Shown: in pieces, positions 8,588-17,968 of the stretch
Layout: every line of letters begins with the position of its first letter
Numbering within the stretch: the stretch's first letter is position 1
Origin: Oscillospiraceae bacterium
Lineage (GTDB): Bacteria > Bacillota > Clostridia > Oscillospirales > Ruminococcaceae
Length of the DNA stretch: 53,485 bases
Assembly (NCBI GenBank): GCA_009783205.1
Contig: WRHO01000011.1
Coordinates: forward strand, 1 to 53,485
Reading direction: 5' to 3'
Notes under the pieces: generated by a model
Database searches by the model: none
What the model saw: the letters and a program-made list of their open reading frames with translations, nothing else
Told to the model about the DNA's origin: nothing
Position numbers and translations under genes: made by a program

Positions 8588-9409
8588 ATGGCGAGAATTA
8601 TCACAATAACCAACCAAAAAGGGGGGGTGGGGAAGACGACAACCTGCGCCTCAATATGCGGCTGTCTTTCCGAAATGGGCAAATCTGTTTTGGCAATAGA
8701 CCTCGACCCACAGGGGAACCTTTCGTTCAGCTTGGGGGCGGAGGTGTCGGGGGGGAGCTATACCGTCTATAACGCCTTAAAACAAGAGGTTGAGCTTTAT
8801 GATATTATTCAGCATACCGAAATATGCGATATTGCCCCCGCAAATATAACCCTCTCCGCTTGTGAACTCGAGCTTACTGCGGTTGGGCGGGAGCATATAC
8901 TTAAGGAACAAATCGACACAATTGCCGCCGATTATGACTTCATATTAATTGACACTCCTCCCGCGTTGTCGGTATTAACAATTAACGCTTATGTCGCGTC
9001 CGACTGGCTCATTATTCCTATGATTCCCGAAATCCTCTCGTTACAGGGGTTTTCACAGCTAAAGGAAACCATATTCGCAATTAAAAAGTATTACAATAAA
9101 ATGCTCGAGGTTAGGGGGATTCTCTTAAATCAATATAACCCGCGATTGATTTTAACAAAAGAGGTTGAGGAATTGGCAAATATCATAGCCGAACAGCTCG
9201 ATACAGACGTTTTTCATCAAAAAATCACATCGAGCGTATCAATTGCCGAAGCCCCCGCACACGGGAAAACGGTCAACAAATATGCCCCCCGCTCAAAATC
9301 CGCCGTAGAGTTCTCCGACCTTACATATGAAATATTAGGGTTAGAGAAGCCAAAACGCAAAACGGTCAAGAGAGGACGCGGAAGACCAAAAAAAGAAGAA
9401 ACTGTTTAA
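8588..9409 (+). CDS. ParA/Soj-family ATPase with AT-hook-like tail
   Basis: A 273-residue ParA-type deviant Walker ATPase. The Walker A' motif KGGVGKTTT is at about residues 10-18, Walker A'' includes LDPQGN (about 40-45), and Walker B is FILIDTPPAL (about 120-129). ParA proteins bind DNA non-specifically and position plasmids, chromosomes or protein complexes. There is no parB beside it, so a role in positioning a flagellar or receptor complex (as for ParC or FlhG-type paralogues) is possible. The C-terminal end is very basic and contains RGRGRPKK, an AT-hook core. I chose the ATG at 8588, since MARIITITNQ is the usual N-terminus; a GTG at 8576 is possible. Confidence 0.85.
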   Translation: MARIITITNQKGGVGKTTTCASICGCLSEMGKSVLAIDLDPQGNLSFSLGAEVSGGSYTVYNALKQEVELYDIIQHTEICDIAPANITLSACELELTAVGREHILKEQIDTIAADYDFILIDTPPALSVLTINAYVASDWLIIPMIPEILSLQGFSQLKETIFAIKKYYNKMLEVRGILLNQYNPRLILTKEVEELANIIAEQLDTDVFHQKITSSVSIAEAPAHGKTVNKYAPRSKSAVEFSDLTYEILGLEKPKRKTVKRGRGRPKKEETV

Positions 9410-9445
9410 AGGCAGTCTCCTAAAGACAACCTCCGAAAATTTACA

Positions 9446-9484
9446 AAAAGCCGCTTGTCATGCTTTTGAGACGGGCGGCTTTTT
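9446..9484 (+). terminator. Terminator after the ParA gene
   Basis: AAAAGCCGC (9446-9454) pairs with GCGGCTTTT (9475-9483), with a T-rich end. Confidence 0.75.
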
Positions 9485-9556
9485 AGGCTTTATTGCCAAA
9501 AACTCGCTTATATTTTTGTAAGAGTTCACAAACTTTTTTTTACGCGCCTTTTACAA

Positions 9557-9585
9557 TTGACTTTTTTCACAACATATAATACAAT
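9557..9585 (+). promoter_or_regulatory. Sigma-A promoter of the large surface protein gene
   Basis: TTGACT (9557-9562), 17 bases, TACAAT (9580-9585). The leader to the ATG at 9640 is about 48 bases and carries AGGAGGGG. Confidence 0.7.
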
Positions 9586-9639
9586 AAAAGTGATTCGATT
9601 TTTTATTAAACAGGAGCTGTAAATAGGAGGGGTTTGATT

Positions 9640-12600
9640 ATGAAAAAGCGCATATTATCTTTATTTATCGTGTTTTCAATGGTTACTTCGTTCTTCCCGC
9701 AAAAACCGACGGCGGTTTCGCCCGATTCGACGGTATCGAGCGCGCCTTCAACGGCGTCGGACAAATATACCGTAAAAACCATTCTTGAACCCTCTATGAG
9801 GTTCGACGACGTATATTTTTCGTACAATTCTATTCCGGTTGTATTGGCGTGGAGCGGCGACGGTTGGGATTTATCGCTTCATAATGCAAAAAACGGAGAA
9901 TTATTGTTTGATTTCTCCGAGCTTGACAACTATTGGTATTTCGATGACGCGCGTAATAACGAAGAGGGCTTCTTAGGTTGTATCGAAAAAAATGACGGGG
10001 GGCAATACTGGCTTTTCACAAACGGCGACGAATCGTGGGTTGTATCGGTAGATTTACAAATGATTTACGACGATAACAGAGATTATCCGCTCGGCTTCAG
10101 AAACGGCTTAACCCCCGTCCGCAAGGGGAATACATGGGTTGAATTTGAAGAATATTACGAAGACGGCTATTGGTTAGATTACAAATACGGCGTCGCAAAT
10201 TCGACGGGCGAGCTTGTTGTTCCGTTCATATATGACTATGTAGGTGAATACGGGTACAATGACGGCTTACTACAAGTACAGATAGGCGAGAATTGGATTA
10301 CGGACATTTATAATGGTCATGATTACGGTTATTATGACTCCTATAAATACGGGGTTATTGATACGAGCGGCGAAATTGTCGTCCCGATTATCTATGATTA
10401 TATGTTTGAGTTTCAAGACGGGATAGCGGCGGTCGCCATAGGTAATGATTGGAGCGATTATAAGTGGGGGTTTGTCGACACAAGCGGCAAAATTATTATC
10501 CCTATTGAATATGACAATATATACTTTGGTGCTTATTCGGCGGTCATCAATAATGACGTACTCGCGGTGGAAAAAGACGGCAAATACGGGGTTATTGACC
10601 TCAACAATCAAGTTATAATTCCATTTGAATACGAACGGCTGACATGGGACTATATAAAAGAATACGACGATGAACATTTTATATCCTTCCAAAACGGTAA
10701 GCTTAACGGGGTACTCAACAAGAATAATGAAATTGTTTTTTCGATTGAGGTTGACTCGGGAGTAAGCTTTTACAACGACGATTACGCAATAGTGAGAAAA
10801 GACGGCAAATACGGCGTTATTAACAGGAGTTATGAACTAATCGTCCCCTTCGAATACGACTCAATTTACTCTTTTAGCGGAGACCTCGCTATGGTTCGAA
10901 AAGGCGACAAATACGGCTTTATCAATAAAAGCGGCGAGGTCGTTGTCCCCCTTATATACGATTCCGCCTCACCATACTTTTACGGCGGACATACCTCCGT
11001 TCGTTTAAACGGCAAATACGGCTTTATTAACAATAAAGGCGACCTCGTAGTTCCTACAATATATACCGAAACCAGAAGCTTTAACGAGGGCTTAGCCGCG
11101 GTAAGCATTAACGGCTTATGGGGGTTCGTTGACGAAGACGGCGAAATAGCTATTCCTGTCACCTATTACTCTGTAAACTCCTTTAGCGGCGGCGTGGCAC
11201 AGGTGTACGTAAAAAGCGGCACTAATATCAGCTCGCATTATATAGACAAAAACGGAAACACAACGACCCGAAATTATGATTATAAAGATTCGCTTTCCTA
11301 TTATGATGATTGTGATTTATACTATAGCGCGATATTTAACTCGAGCGGCTATGATTGCGGGATTATTGACGTTAATGATAATGTAATCGTCCCCGCCGTT
11401 TATAAGAACATTATGTACGCGGGGAGAGAAGACGAAACATACTATATATGGGTTTGCGAAAACGACCTTTGGGGGATTATATCCGTTACCGCAAACCCGC
11501 CCACACAAACAAAGGTTTTACCCAACTTTATCGCCCCAATTGAAATTATAGACCCGACCGCCCCCCAATATGCCGATTGGATTCCCGTTTCGGACAGAGC
11601 GGGACTCAAAGCAATTGCGGACAATCTCGACGGCAATTTTTACTTGACAAATGATATTGATTTGGACGGGGAAGAATGGGTTCCGATTAATAACGGCGAA
11701 GACGAACACAACCCTTTCACCGGCATATTAGACGGACAGGGTTATATAATCCGCAACATGGCGATTACAAAACCTTATGTTTATGCCGGGTTGTTTGGGT
11801 ATACCGATAACGCGACAATCAAGAATGTCGGGTTAGAAGGAACAAATATCAAAATCAACAATAACAGATATGTTAACGCAGGCGGAATTGTCGGTTATAC
11901 TCACAATAGCATAACAATCAGCAATTGCTATAACACCGGAGATATAGAGGTTGATTCCGGTTATGATGTTGGTGCGGGCGGAATTGTCGGCGAAATATGG
12001 GGGAACGTAAATATCACCGATTGCTATAACACCGGTAATATAACCGGCAGCTCAAGCGATAATACCGACGCGTGGACCATCGTGGGCGGGATTGTCGGTG
12101 ACGGCTATTATAGCTGCGGAACTATCAGCAATTGCTTTAATACAGGCAATATAACCGCTTTAGAAAAAGATGCCCGCGCCGGAGGAATTGCCGGATTAGC
12201 TATGGATATCAACAAATGCTATAATACAGGTAATATAAACTCCGACTGCTGTGCCGGCGGAATTTGCAATGATGGTGAAATTTCCGATTGCTATAACGCG
12301 GGCAACGTGACGAGCCTATTCGTTTCGGGCGGAATTATATCTTATAACGAGAATACCCGCAATTGCTACAATACAGGCGATTTGGAGGTTATTGAAAACG
12401 AGAACGACTCATTTATAGGCGGAATTAGCGGTTATTCACATAACGGCATAATAAATAACTGTTATTGGAACAGCGACAGTAAACAAGTATTAGGAGGGGT
12501 TCATCAGAATCCTAAAATGGGTATCGGCAGTCAACCCGATTATAGCGGCGATGTTGACACAACAACCCCGCTCACCACCGCACAAATGCAACAACAGTCT

Positions 12601-14181
12601 TCATTCGTCGGCTTCGACTTCGACAATGTATGGACTTATATTGACGGAGTGAATAACAATATGCCGGTACTGCAAGCGTTCGAGAAGATGTATAAGCCCA
12701 CACAAACTCAACAATACCCCACCCCCGACGGCTACAGCGATAACGACTATCAAAAGCTTGTGAAGTTTTTGATACAAGGTGATAACCCCATGAAATTGAA
12801 TTTTGACTTATCTGACCCCGATTCTTGGGAGGGATATAGTGACATGACGTATTTTGTTTGGAATGACGATTCACCGAGGTCAATAAAGCATATTAAAATA
12901 AAAGACATGGTAGGCGGCAAGCTTGACCTTTCCGATTTTGTTGCACTTGAGTCTATATACATTGATGTAACTTTTATTAACGATGTTGATGTTACAAACA
13001 CACCCTCGTTCAGAAGCTTTGATTTATGCTACAGCGAATTAACGGATTTATCAACGCTTGAAAGTTCAGAAAGCATTAAAAATGTATATGTACAAAATAA
13101 CTACCTTGATTTGTCCGACCCTGTAATAATCGCTTCAATTGCAAAAATACAGGCGATTGTTGATAAAAATGGAGGCGAGTTTATCTACACACCGCAACGC
13201 ACTCCACAACTATACCCCACCCCCGACGGCTACAGCGATAACGACTATCAAAAGCTTGTAGCGTTCGCGTTACAGGGGGATAATTTGGCAAAATTAGGCT
13301 GGGATTTGACAGACCCGGAGTCGTGGGGCGGCGTCATTTGGTGGGAATATGAACTACCTAAAAAAGCGTATCACGTATCGTTAGCAAGCGGATTAAGCGG
13401 AAATGCCGACTTTTCGGAATTTACGAGGCTTGGATATTTGTACATTGAAGACAGCAGCCTTACAAATATTGATGTTTCGGGGTGTGAATTACTTGTACGG
13501 GTTGATTTAGGCAACAATAATCTGACCGATATATCATCGTTTGAGAACGTAAACAGTCTCTTGTATTTAAACGTGAAATATAATCTCCTCGATTTGGATT
13601 CCCCCGATATTCAAGCGTCAATTGCTAAGATACAGGCGATAATTGATGAAAACGACCATGATGAAGGCGGCTTTTACTACACACCGCAAAACACACCGCC
13701 GCCTGTAACAACTACGCCGTCCACTTCTGACACTACGCCGCTCACAACCGATACCACGCCACCCACGACTGACACTACGCCGCTCACAACCGACACCACG
13801 TCACCCACGACCGACACCACGCCGCTCACAACCGACACTACACCGCTCACAACCGACACTACACCGCTCACAACCGACACCACGCCACCTAAGACTGACA
13901 CTACACCGCTCACATCCGACACTACGCCGCTCGAAACCACAACAGCAGTCCCGGGGCATAGAAAAGGCATTATCTCCACAGAAGGCATTGCCGCCGGAGA
14001 GCCGACCATATTCTGTTTTATTGAGATACTTCTTTACCTTGTGGGGTTAGAAAGCATGGCAACAGATAACCCCGACGCTGTATTAAGCGCGGAGGGTAAG
14101 AGAGAAGACGAACCCACAATTTTCTGCGGCATTGAGATTTTACAGTATCTCGTAGGAATAACCGACGGGAGCGAGTGGTGA
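9640..14181 (+). CDS. Secreted mosaic protein: WG repeats, GLUG repeats, LRR modules, Thr stalk, dockerin-like pair
   Basis: A 1513-residue exported protein with an N-terminal signal sequence (KKRILSLFIVFSMVTSFF). Domains in order: about ten WG beta-propeller-type repeats (about 180-590; recurring KYGVIDxxGE then VPxxYD); seven GLUG repeats (about 748-945; GGIVG, then NCYNTGDI); two duplicated modules (from 1026 and 1191), each opening with YPTPDGYSDNDYQKLV and ending in leucine-rich repeats; ten exact 7-residue DTTPxTT repeats (1364-1433) as a stalk; and two dockerin-like segments (about 1445-1512) each with EPTIFC then IEIL and YLVG. It has no LPXTG- or NPQTN-type sorting signal. WG and GLUG repeats are known from gut Firmicutes surface proteins; ligand unknown. 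The ATG at 9640 follows AGGAGGGG. Confidence 0.85.
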   Translation: MKKRILSLFIVFSMVTSFFPQKPTAVSPDSTVSSAPSTASDKYTVKTILEPSMRFDDVYFSYNSIPVVLAWSGDGWDLSLHNAKNGELLFDFSELDNYWYFDDARNNEEGFLGCIEKNDGGQYWLFTNGDESWVVSVDLQMIYDDNRDYPLGFRNGLTPVRKGNTWVEFEEYYEDGYWLDYKYGVANSTGELVVPFIYDYVGEYGYNDGLLQVQIGENWITDIYNGHDYGYYDSYKYGVIDTSGEIVVPIIYDYMFEFQDGIAAVAIGNDWSDYKWGFVDTSGKIIIPIEYDNIYFGAYSAVINNDVLAVEKDGKYGVIDLNNQVIIPFEYERLTWDYIKEYDDEHFISFQNGKLNGVLNKNNEIVFSIEVDSGVSFYNDDYAIVRKDGKYGVINRSYELIVPFEYDSIYSFSGDLAMVRKGDKYGFINKSGEVVVPLIYDSASPYFYGGHTSVRLNGKYGFINNKGDLVVPTIYTETRSFNEGLAAVSINGLWGFVDEDGEIAIPVTYYSVNSFSGGVAQVYVKSGTNISSHYIDKNGNTTTRNYDYKDSLSYYDDCDLYYSAIFNSSGYDCGIIDVNDNVIVPAVYKNIMYAGREDETYYIWVCENDLWGIISVTANPPTQTKVLPNFIAPIEIIDPTAPQYADWIPVSDRAGLKAIADNLDGNFYLTNDIDLDGEEWVPINNGEDEHNPFTGILDGQGYIIRNMAITKPYVYAGLFGYTDNATIKNVGLEGTNIKINNNRYVNAGGIVGYTHNSITISNCYNTGDIEVDSGYDVGAGGIVGEIWGNVNITDCYNTGNITGSSSDNTDAWTIVGGIVGDGYYSCGTISNCFNTGNITALEKDARAGGIAGLAMDINKCYNTGNINSDCCAGGICNDGEISDCYNAGNVTSLFVSGGIISYNENTRNCYNTGDLEVIENENDSFIGGISGYSHNGIINNCYWNSDSKQVLGGVHQNPKMGIGSQPDYSGDVDTTTPLTTAQMQQQSSFVGFDFDNVWTYIDGVNNNMPVLQAFEKMYKPTQTQQYPTPDGYSDNDYQKLVKFLIQGDNPMKLNFDLSDPDSWEGYSDMTYFVWNDDSPRSIKHIKIKDMVGGKLDLSDFVALESIYIDVTFINDVDVTNTPSFRSFDLCYSELTDLSTLESSESIKNVYVQNNYLDLSDPVIIASIAKIQAIVDKNGGEFIYTPQRTPQLYPTPDGYSDNDYQKLVAFALQGDNLAKLGWDLTDPESWGGVIWWEYELPKKAYHVSLASGLSGNADFSEFTRLGYLYIEDSSLTNIDVSGCELLVRVDLGNNNLTDISSFENVNSLLYLNVKYNLLDLDSPDIQASIAKIQAIIDENDHDEGGFYYTPQNTPPPVTTTPSTSDTTPLTTDTTPPTTDTTPLTTDTTSPTTDTTPLTTDTTPLTTDTTPLTTDTTPPKTDTTPLTSDTTPLETTTAVPGHRKGIISTEGIAAGEPTIFCFIEILLYLVGLESMATDNPDAVLSAEGKREDEPTIFCGIEILQYLVGITDGSEW
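12714..13259. repeat. 48-bp identical DNA repeat within the surface protein gene
   Basis: The 48 bases at 12714-12761 recur without a mismatch at 13212-13259, 498 bp apart in the same frame. They mark the start of each LRR module. The rest of the two modules has diverged at DNA level. Confidence 0.9.
13729..13938. repeat. 21-bp coding minisatellite (ten copies)
   Basis: Ten contiguous 21-bp units encode the DTTPxTT stalk of the surface protein. Third-base and Leu/Pro differences between copies show the array is older than a single expansion. Copy changes keep the frame. Confidence 0.9.
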
Positions 14182-14209
14182 CCATAGACGGTATATGACC
14201 AATATCACT

Positions 14210-14235
14210 AAAGGGAGGGCAAAAGCCCTCCCTTT
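14210..14235. terminator. Bidirectional terminator between convergent genes
   Basis: AAAGGGAGGGC, an AAAA loop, then GCCCTCCCTTT: a perfect 11-bp stem between the surface protein gene and dnaJ. Confidence 0.9.
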
Positions 14236-14239
14236 ATGT

Positions 14240-15412
14240 TCATCTCTTGTTTAGTTTTTTAAGCTTTTCAAAAAAGCTCTCTCTTTTAGCGAAGTTCTTG
14301 TCGGTGAAGGATTCGTCAAGCTGACGCAAAAGGTCTTTTTGCTGTTTGGTAAGATTTTTGGGAATTTCGATTACCACTTTAACAAGCTCGTCACCTCTGC
14401 CCTCTCGTCTCAGCTTTTGAATACCTTTTCCTTTTAATCGGAACACCTTCCCGGGTTGAGTTCCCTCGGGTATGGTCAGTTTAACCGAGCCGTCTATTGT
14501 CGGAATCTCCATATCGGTTACGCCTAAAGCGGCTTGAGAATAAGTAAGGGGTATATCACAATGAACGTCAAACCCCTCACGTCGGAAAATTTGGTCGCGT
14601 CTTATTGAAATACGCGCATTTAAATCACCTCTGCCGCCGCCGTTAGTTCCAATATGCCCTTCACCGCGAACGCAGAGAATCTGCCCGCTGTCAATTCCGG
14701 CGGGGACGCCGACCTTCACCTTTTCCCGCCTGTTAATTCTTCCTTGTCCCGCACACGCCGAACAGGGGGTTTCCACAATCTTCCCCTTGCCGGAACAACG
14801 GTTACAAGGGCGCAGGCTTTCGGAAATGCCGAAAATTGTCCTCTGTTGATAGCGAACCCGCCCCGCCCCGTTACATTCGGTACAGGTTTTTAAGTCCGTT
14901 CCCGGTTTTGCACCCGAGCCTTTACAGGTGTCACAGGGTTCTTGGCGATTAACCTCTATCTCGTGCGTAACGCCTTTACAGGCTTCCATAAAGCTTATAT
15001 CGAGATTTATTGAGATATCCGCACCTTGTCGCGGCGCGGAAGGGTTAGATGTCCGCGAACCGCCTCCGCCGCCGAAAAGGTTGTCGAATATATCGCCCAA
15101 ATCAATGTTAATACCGCCGCTCTCGAACCCGCCGAACCCGCTGAACCCGCCAAAGCCTCCGCCGCCCCCGCCGCCGTAAGAAGGGTCAACCCCGGCGTGA
15201 CCGAACGAGTCATACCTTTGCTTTTTCTCGGGATTAGACAAGACTTCGTTCGCCTCATTAACCTCTTTGAATTTTACCTCCGCATCGGGGTTGTCGGGGT
15301 TTAAATCCGGGTGGAATTGTTTTGCTTTTTCGCGGAACGCTTTCTTTATCGCGTCGTCGGTTGCCCCCTTTTTTAAACCCAAAACTTCATAATAATCACG
15401 TTTATCAGACAT
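14240..15412 (-). CDS. dnaJ: Chaperone protein DnaJ
   Basis: DnaJ (Hsp40) delivers substrates to DnaK and stimulates its ATPase. The 390-residue product has a J domain with the HPD motif (QFHPDLNPDNP, about residues 31-41), a Gly/Phe-rich linker, a zinc domain with four CxxCxGxG-type motifs (CDTCKGSG, CTECNGAG, CNRCSGKG, CSACAGQG), and C-terminal peptide-binding domains: a complete type I DnaJ. The ATG at 15412 gives the usual MSDKRDYYEVLG start. It is the last gene of the hrcA operon. Confidence 0.98.
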   Translation of the reverse strand: MSDKRDYYEVLGLKKGATDDAIKKAFREKAKQFHPDLNPDNPDAEVKFKEVNEANEVLSNPEKKQRYDSFGHAGVDPSYGGGGGGGFGGFSGFGGFESGGINIDLGDIFDNLFGGGGGSRTSNPSAPRQGADISINLDISFMEACKGVTHEIEVNRQEPCDTCKGSGAKPGTDLKTCTECNGAGRVRYQQRTIFGISESLRPCNRCSGKGKIVETPCSACAGQGRINRREKVKVGVPAGIDSGQILCVRGEGHIGTNGGGRGDLNARISIRRDQIFRREGFDVHCDIPLTYSQAALGVTDMEIPTIDGSVKLTIPEGTQPGKVFRLKGKGIQKLRREGRGDELVKVVIEIPKNLTKQQKDLLRQLDESFTDKNFAKRESFFEKLKKLNKR

Positions 15413-15473
15413 CTGTATAGACCCCAATCTCTCAATTTTGCTCCGCGCTTGTTTCAGTTAAGCGGTGTATAAC

Positions 15474-17312
15474 TCACTCGGTAAATTCGGCGTCAACAAC
15501 ATTATCGTCGTCGTTTTTTCCCGAATCGTCGCCGCCCGCTTCTGCGGCGGTGGGTGCCTCCTCGGCATATTGTTGCCCCTGTTCCTGATAAATTCTGCCG
15601 AAGACGGTTTGCGCTTCCTTCATAAGCTCTTCCTTTGCCGCCTTGATTTTCTCGATATCCTCTCCCTTGAGTGCTTCTTTTAAAGCGTCCAAAAGCGGGT
15701 TGATTTTTGCTTTGTCATCGTCGGTCACCTTATCGCCGAAATCGGTAATAGATTTCTCAATTTGGAAAACGGCTTGGTCGGCGTCATTGCGCGCTTCAAC
15801 CTCTTCCTTGCGCTTTTTGTCTTCTTCGGCAAAAGCTTCTGCATTCTTAATTGCATTGTCTATATCGTCCTTGCTCATATTGGTTGAGGCGGTGATTGAG
15901 ATATTCTGTGACTTACCGGTACCCAAATCCTTTGCCGATACATTAACTATACCGTTAGCGTCAATATCAAAGCTTACCTCAATCTGTGGTATTCCGCGAG
16001 GAGCGGGTGCTATTCCGTCGAGACGGAAGTTGCCTATTAGCTTGTTATCCTTTGCAAATTCGCGCTCACCCTGTAAAACTACTATATCAACGCTCGGTTG
16101 ATTATCGGCGGCGGTCGAATACACCTGTGACTTTTTACAGGGGATTGTGGTGTTGCGTTCAATCATTTTTGTGCAAACGCCGCCGAGCGTCTCTATTCCG
16201 AGAGAAAGCGGAGTTACATCGAGCAAAAGCAAATCGCCGCCCAATTCTTGATTGAGTATACCCCCTTGAATCGCCGCACCCATAGCCACACATTCGTCCG
16301 GGTTAATTCCTTTAAACGGCTCCTTGCCGAGAAATTCTTTAACGGCGTCTTGAACGGCGGGGATTCTTGTTGAACCGCCGACTAAAAGTACCTTGTGGAT
16401 TTCGTCCTTTGAAAGCCCCGAATCGGCAAGAGCCTGTTTCAACGGCGACATTGATTTTTCTACCAAATCGGAAGTCAATTCGTTAAACTTTGCGCGAGTA
16501 ATATCAACGCTCAAGTGCTTAGGCCCGCTCGCGTCGGCGGTAATATACGGAATGTTCACGTTTACGGTGGCAGACGAAGAAAGCGTAATTTTTGCCTTTT
16601 CCGCCTCGTCCTTAAGCCGTTGTAACGCCATATTGTCTTTGGTTAAATCAATCCCGCTGGATTTCAGAAATTCGCTCGCCAAAAACTCAATAACCCTTTG
16701 GTCAAAATCGTCGCCGCCTAAGTGGTTGTTTCCCGCCGTGGCTAAGACCTTTTGAATACCGTCGCCCATCTCTATAACCGAAACGTCAAACGTACCGCCG
16801 CCTAAATCATACACCACAATATTCTGCTCCTGGTCTTTATCCAAACCGTAGGAAAGAGCCGCGGCGGTCGGTTCGTTAATAATACGCTTTACATTAAGTC
16901 CGGTAATCTGACCCGCGTCCTTTGTCGCCTGTCTCTGTGCGTCGGTGAAATATGCCGGTACGGTTATCACCGCGTCGGTAACGGTCGTTCCGAGATACGC
17001 CTCCGCATCGGTTTTCAGCTTTTGGAGTATCATAGCCGATATTTCCTGTGGCGTGTATTTTTTCCCGTCAATGTCAACCTTATGGTCTGTACCCATTTCT
17101 CTTTTAATTGACATAATTGTTTTATCGGGGTTTGTCACCGCCTGATTCTTAGCGAGCTGTCCCACTAATCTCTCGTTGTCCTTGGTGAACGCAACTATCG
17201 ACGGGGTGGTTCTCGACCCCTCCGCATTAGTTATTACAATTGCTTCACCGCCCTCAATCACGCTTACGCATGAATTTGTTGTGCCTAAGTCTATACCTAT
17301 TATTTTTGCCAT
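15474..17312 (-). CDS. dnaK: Chaperone protein DnaK
   Basis: Hsp70 chaperone, 612 residues. The N-terminal ATPase domain starts [11 protein letters not shown], with the second phosphate motif [13 protein letters not shown] and the adenosine motif LVGGSTRIP. The substrate-binding domain and a C-terminal acidic tail rich in Asp follow. The gene start is preceded by AAAGGAGAC. Full length for a Firmicutes DnaK. It is separated from grpE by a two-gene insertion (17339-17879). Confidence 0.99.
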   Translation of the reverse strand: MAKIIGIDLGTTNSCVSVIEGGEAIVITNAEGSRTTPSIVAFTKDNERLVGQLAKNQAVTNPDKTIMSIKREMGTDHKVDIDGKKYTPQEISAMILQKLKTDAEAYLGTTVTDAVITVPAYFTDAQRQATKDAGQITGLNVKRIINEPTAAALSYGLDKDQEQNIVVYDLGGGTFDVSVIEMGDGIQKVLATAGNNHLGGDDFDQRVIEFLASEFLKSSGIDLTKDNMALQRLKDEAEKAKITLSSSATVNVNIPYITADASGPKHLSVDITRAKFNELTSDLVEKSMSPLKQALADSGLSKDEIHKVLLVGGSTRIPAVQDAVKEFLGKEPFKGINPDECVAMGAAIQGGILNQELGGDLLLLDVTPLSLGIETLGGVCTKMIERNTTIPCKKSQVYSTAADNQPSVDIVVLQGEREFAKDNKLIGNFRLDGIAPAPRGIPQIEVSFDIDANGIVNVSAKDLGTGKSQNISITASTNMSKDDIDNAIKNAEAFAEEDKKRKEEVEARNDADQAVFQIEKSITDFGDKVTDDDKAKINPLLDALKEALKGEDIEKIKAAKEELMKEAQTVFGRIYQEQGQQYAEEAPTAAEAGGDDSGKNDDDNVVDAEFTE

Positions 17313-17338
17313 TGTTGTAGTCTCCTTTCTTGACTATA

Positions 17339-17617
17339 TTAACAATAAAATTTTATTTCTTCCGTACTAAAGAAATCTTTCCATTCATCACAAATATCTG
17401 TGTGTTTATCACAAATAATATCTAAAAGTTTGTTAAGCTCTTTTTGCGGTATTCTGCTGTTATTATTTGATACAATACAACCGCCGCTTTCGGTAAGCCA
17501 TATTTTAGTGGCGTTAGGTGATATTTTTTTTACGGAAATATGAACATGAATCGGTTCATCGTTTTCGCACGACCAAAAAAATATAATATACTGACCGACA
17601 CTAATTAATTTTGGCAA
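17339..17617 (-). CDS. DUF4160-family protein
   Basis: A 92-residue protein of the DUF4160 family, recognised by the early sequence GQYIIFFWSCENDEPIHVHI (the family signature is a Y-F..E...HIHV pattern) and by its size. Function unknown; DUF4160 genes often occur in two-gene pairs suspected to be toxin-antitoxin-like. The start is a TTG at 17617 with GGGAGG eight bases upstream, and it overlaps the preceding gene by 17 bases, so the two are translated together. Its position inside the heat-shock operon, between grpE and dnaK, is unusual. Confidence 0.8.
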   Translation of the reverse strand: MPKLISVGQYIIFFWSCENDEPIHVHISVKKISPNATKIWLTESGGCIVSNNNSRIPQKELNKLLDIICDKHTDICDEWKDFFSTEEIKFYC

Positions 17618-17879
17618 TATCGAGTCCTCCCGTTTCGGCGTATTTGAAAAAAGAGTGTGCGGCTCTTTTTAAAAAGCGTTCAAATTTTGCTATCTCTTGG
17701 TCGCTATATCCGATTCTTTCGATTTGCTTATAAGACGGTAGAATATATGTTACAGAATCAAATCCACCGTTTGTAGGGCGTTCAAAGTGAACTTTTACAG
17801 ATTTACCGTCCCCCTCGCCCAATAAATGCGAATGAGTGATAAGCGTTTCATCTGCAAGTGTAATATAAGGATACATCAT
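17601..17879 (-). CDS. Small partner protein of the DUF4160 gene
   Basis: A 92-residue protein of no named family I can assign. It begins with a beta-rich half (MMYPYITLADETLITHS, then a stretch with VKVHFERP) and ends in a helical segment. Similar short proteins accompany DUF4160 genes in Clostridia, in the place where other genomes have DUF2442. Start ATG at 17879 with GGAGG eight bases upstream. It overlaps the DUF4160 gene by 17 bases. Whether the pair acts as an antitoxin-toxin module is unproven. Confidence 0.7.
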   Translation of the reverse strand: MMYPYITLADETLITHSHLLGEGDGKSVKVHFERPTNGGFDSVTYILPSYKQIERIGYSDQEIAKFERFLKRAAHSFFKYAETGGLDIAKIN

Positions 17880-17887
17880 AAAAATAA

Positions 17888-17967
17888 CCTCCGCTCTTTT
17901 TTACCCTCTCCTTCGTCAAGCGGACTGCCGTCAGGCAGAGCCTGCCGCGCCTCCGCTCTTTTTTACC
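17888..17967. repeat. 18-bp direct repeat between grpE and the DUF4160 pair
   Basis: The 18-bp sequence starting cctccgctc and ending tttacc occurs at 17888-17905 and 17950-17967. Between the copies is an imperfect inverted repeat (GCGG-CTGCC ... GGCAG-CCGC). The left copy holds the ribosome binding site of the small partner gene; the right one lies just past the grpE stop. It looks like a duplication left by insertion or recombination. Confidence 0.85.
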
Positions 17968-17968
17968 T

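Noticed and set aside
13729-13938. Regular 21-bp repeat array resembling a CRISPR at first sight
   Set aside because: No unique spacers, contiguous coding units in frame, and no cas genes.
13677-14009. Minus-strand Val/Ser-rich reading frame
   Set aside because: Antisense of the Thr-rich minisatellite; no ribosome binding site and fully inside the large gene.
15026-15304. Frames opposite dnaJ in the Gly-rich region
   Set aside because: Low-complexity antisense of the DnaJ Gly/Phe linker.
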